Source of the DNA: Oscillospiraceae bacterium
GTDB lineage: Bacteria > Bacillota > Clostridia > Lachnospirales > Lachnospiraceae
Reading direction: 5' to 3'
DNA length: 64,000 nt
Assembly: GCA_021771715.1 (NCBI GenBank)
Contig: JAETOO010000008.1
Span: forward strand, 1-64,000
Shown: piece after piece, positions 62,869-64,000 of the stretch
How the letters are laid out: the number at the start of each line of letters is the position of its first letter
How positions within the stretch are numbered: position 1 is the first letter of the stretch
The notes under the pieces: generated by a model
What the model saw: only the letters and a program-made list of their open reading frames with translations
The model's database searches: none
What the model was told of the DNA's origin: nothing
Translations under genes and position numbers: made by a program

Positions 62869-63285
62869 ACAAACATATGCCTTTCTGTTGGCTTTTTGAT
62901 CGCTATTACGGCATAATGACCCGATTCACTCTTCCTACCTTATAATAACCCCAGAGTTACAATACCCATCGTCCCAACTATGTTGAGAGATGCCGAAGTC
63001 AAAAAACGGTTCTTGCCTTCATAGAAAACAAGTCTACGCCACCGTCTCAGCTTGGCACTCCTCCCGTCTCAACTCCCTCTCCACAGTTTCGGAATAATTA
63101 TATCAGAATGCCTCCATAGAAACAAGCAGCGTCAATGCAAATACTGTCTTTGCTTTTATACAAAAAAACCAATAAGGGCTTTCAGTGGTTTTGTTCCGCC
63201 GAAAACCCTCTTTTTTATGCCAATTTTCAATTGTTCGCCGATTTTGCCCACAGATTTTGAGTCTGTCCGAGGGAAAATCAAAAGG
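62869..63285. other. Intergenic region before the PLD-like gene
   Basis: AT-rich, with no recognised gene. It contains the bidirectional terminator at 63162-63216. No inverted repeats marking an insertion sequence were seen. Confidence 0.4.
63162..63216. terminator. Bidirectional terminator
   Basis: GGGCTTTCAGTGG and CCGCCGAAAACCC form an imperfect stem; TCTTTTTT follows on the plus strand, and TTATTGGTTTTTTT on the minus strand, which would end the DrmC-like operon. Confidence 0.6.
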
Positions 63286-63945
63286 TTAGACCTCGCTGAA
63301 TGCCTTGGAGAATATCAATTTCGTAAAAACATCGTCAATCTGTTTTGCAATCTGCTTTGATTCAATCAAAGCGCCGAGTTCAATATTTCCTTGCTGACCA
63401 TGATAGGATAAGTTTGCCGAGGTTATCAGGGTCTGTTCCTGATCCACAGATATAACCTTTGCGTGTAAAGCCGCCATTTCGTCCTCAAACGGATGGTAGT
63501 TATAGATTTTTAGAAATCGCCCTTTATAGCGCAGTATCTTCTCAAACCCAAGCTGCTTATCTATATCATTCACAAAGAATTTTACAAAAACGCCGCGCTG
63601 ACTTTTCTGAATAATTGTATCTACTAAGTCTGAAAAGTACGATGATAAAGAGTATCCTGTTATGAGGATGTTACATTCCGCGTCGTTTATCATCGTTTGA
63701 ACTACATTCATTGTCGTCCTCGCATTGATGACGAAGGAAGGCGGCGCAGTCACAACAAGAGAAACCTTATCCCTATCGTCCATTTCCATAGCACTGGAAA
63801 TAGTTTCAATAATGTCCTCACACTGATCATCGGATAATTCAGGGACTCTTTTCTTGAGCATTGGAACTGCGTTCATCGTTCCGTTTGCGGCATCTCCCCT
63901 GATGGTATTTAGTAGTATCTCTCGGTTTATATTTCCACTTCGCAT
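63286..63945 (-). CDS. Phospholipase D-like protein, DrmC-like
   Basis: A 219-residue protein with one HKD motif: His-Ala-Lys in ALHAKVISVDQ, followed by TLITSANLSYHGQQGNIELG. A helical N-terminal third (ILLNTIRGDAANGTMNAVPM) precedes it. This resembles DrmC of DISARM phage defence in size, single HKD motif and the NIELGALIES segment. Its start overlaps the stop of an upstream gene by 19 bases, as in a compact operon. Other PLD-family nucleases cannot be excluded, because DrmA/DrmB lie outside the window. Confidence 0.65.
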   Translation of the reverse strand: MRSGNINREILLNTIRGDAANGTMNAVPMLKKRVPELSDDQCEDIIETISSAMEMDDRDKVSLVVTAPPSFVINARTTMNVVQTMINDAECNILITGYSLSSYFSDLVDTIIQKSQRGVFVKFFVNDIDKQLGFEKILRYKGRFLKIYNYHPFEDEMAALHAKVISVDQEQTLITSANLSYHGQQGNIELGALIESKQIAKQIDDVFTKLIFSKAFSEV

Positions 63946-64000
63946 AATTCGTTCACCAGCTCCTTAAAGTATGCACATTCTTCACGACCGGAAATTGGAA
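63927..64000 (-). CDS. 3' end of an upstream gene, cut by the window edge
   Basis: The last 24 codons of a frame that runs off the window, ending REECAYFKELVNELCEVEI. It overlaps the PLD-like gene start by 19 bases. Too short to identify. If the neighbour is DrmC, this would be expected to be another DISARM gene such as DrmB; nothing in the fragment proves it. Confidence 0.5.
   Translation of the reverse strand, partial: PISGREECAYFKELVNELCEVEI

Overview
The window most resembles a high-GC member of the Lachnospiraceae (Clostridia, Bacillota). This is inferred from gene content and order: a yicC-remA-gmk-rpoZ-rimO-pgsA run, paired glgC/glgD, a Cys/Gly-rich 'chorion class' small protein, QueH, RqcH, a LytS/YesN-type two-component pair, CUT1 and ChvE/GguAB-type sugar transporters, and Bacillota-style promoters and strong Shine-Dalgarno sites. 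No database search was possible, so all names rest on motifs and remembered families.

Layout. 0.2-6.5 kb: a carbohydrate module with a CUT1 ABC transporter (two permeases and a binding protein, minus strand) divergent from a GH36-type alpha-galactosidase and a LacI-family repressor, with TTTAGTAAA-type operators at the divergent promoters. 6.5-6.7 kb: a structured non-coding RNA gene with its own promoter and terminator, probably 6S RNA. 6.9-13.3 kb: NADP isocitrate dehydrogenase, two subtilisin-family (S8) proteases, a DtxR-type metalloregulator, a Cys/Gly-rich small protein and two unknown small proteins; several of these carry sporulation-sigma-like -10 boxes. 13.5-18.2 kb: housekeeping run pgsA, rimO, DUF308 membrane protein, rpoZ, gmk, remA, yicC. 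18.4-24.4 kb: rqcH, a dipeptidase, a fructokinase-like PfkB enzyme, nudC and a small secreted protein. 24.6-27.1 kb: glgC-glgD behind an unusual leader made of a perfect hairpin and 34-bp tandem repeats. 27.2-35.8 kb: proC, two tandem hybrid histidine kinases and a secreted protein with a duplicated domain.

35.9-37.1 kb: a tRNA-Gly(CCC) gene followed by an AT-rich island of about 1 kb, bounded by a copy of the tRNA 3' end and carrying a three-gene toxin-antitoxin operon. 37.1-48.2 kb: topoisomerase IV (parC, parE), a left-handed beta-helix acyltransferase-like protein, topoisomerase III, asd, argH and queH; queH is preceded by a 31-bp minisatellite. 48.6-50.6 kb: an SsuBC-type ABC transporter whose ATPase ends in eleven degenerate 10-residue repeats. 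50.9-60.5 kb: a sugar uptake and sensing locus. A membrane-anchored sugar-binding protein, a LytS-like kinase and a YesN-like regulator precede a lipoprotein sugar-binding protein and chvE-mmsA-mmsB. By analogy with the clostridial XylFII-LytS-YesN system, the anchored binding protein probably presents extracellular sugar to the kinase, which then controls the transporter. 61-64 kb: an esterase, a GNAT acetyltransferase, and at the edge a phospholipase D-like protein resembling DrmC, which may be the end of a DISARM phage-defence locus.

The most interesting unexplained signals are the glgC leader repeats (a related hairpin lies at base 19), the tRNA-Gly toxin-antitoxin island, the two minisatellites at 47.9-49.9 kb, the candidate sporulation-linked cluster at 8-13 kb, and the possible defence locus running off the right end.
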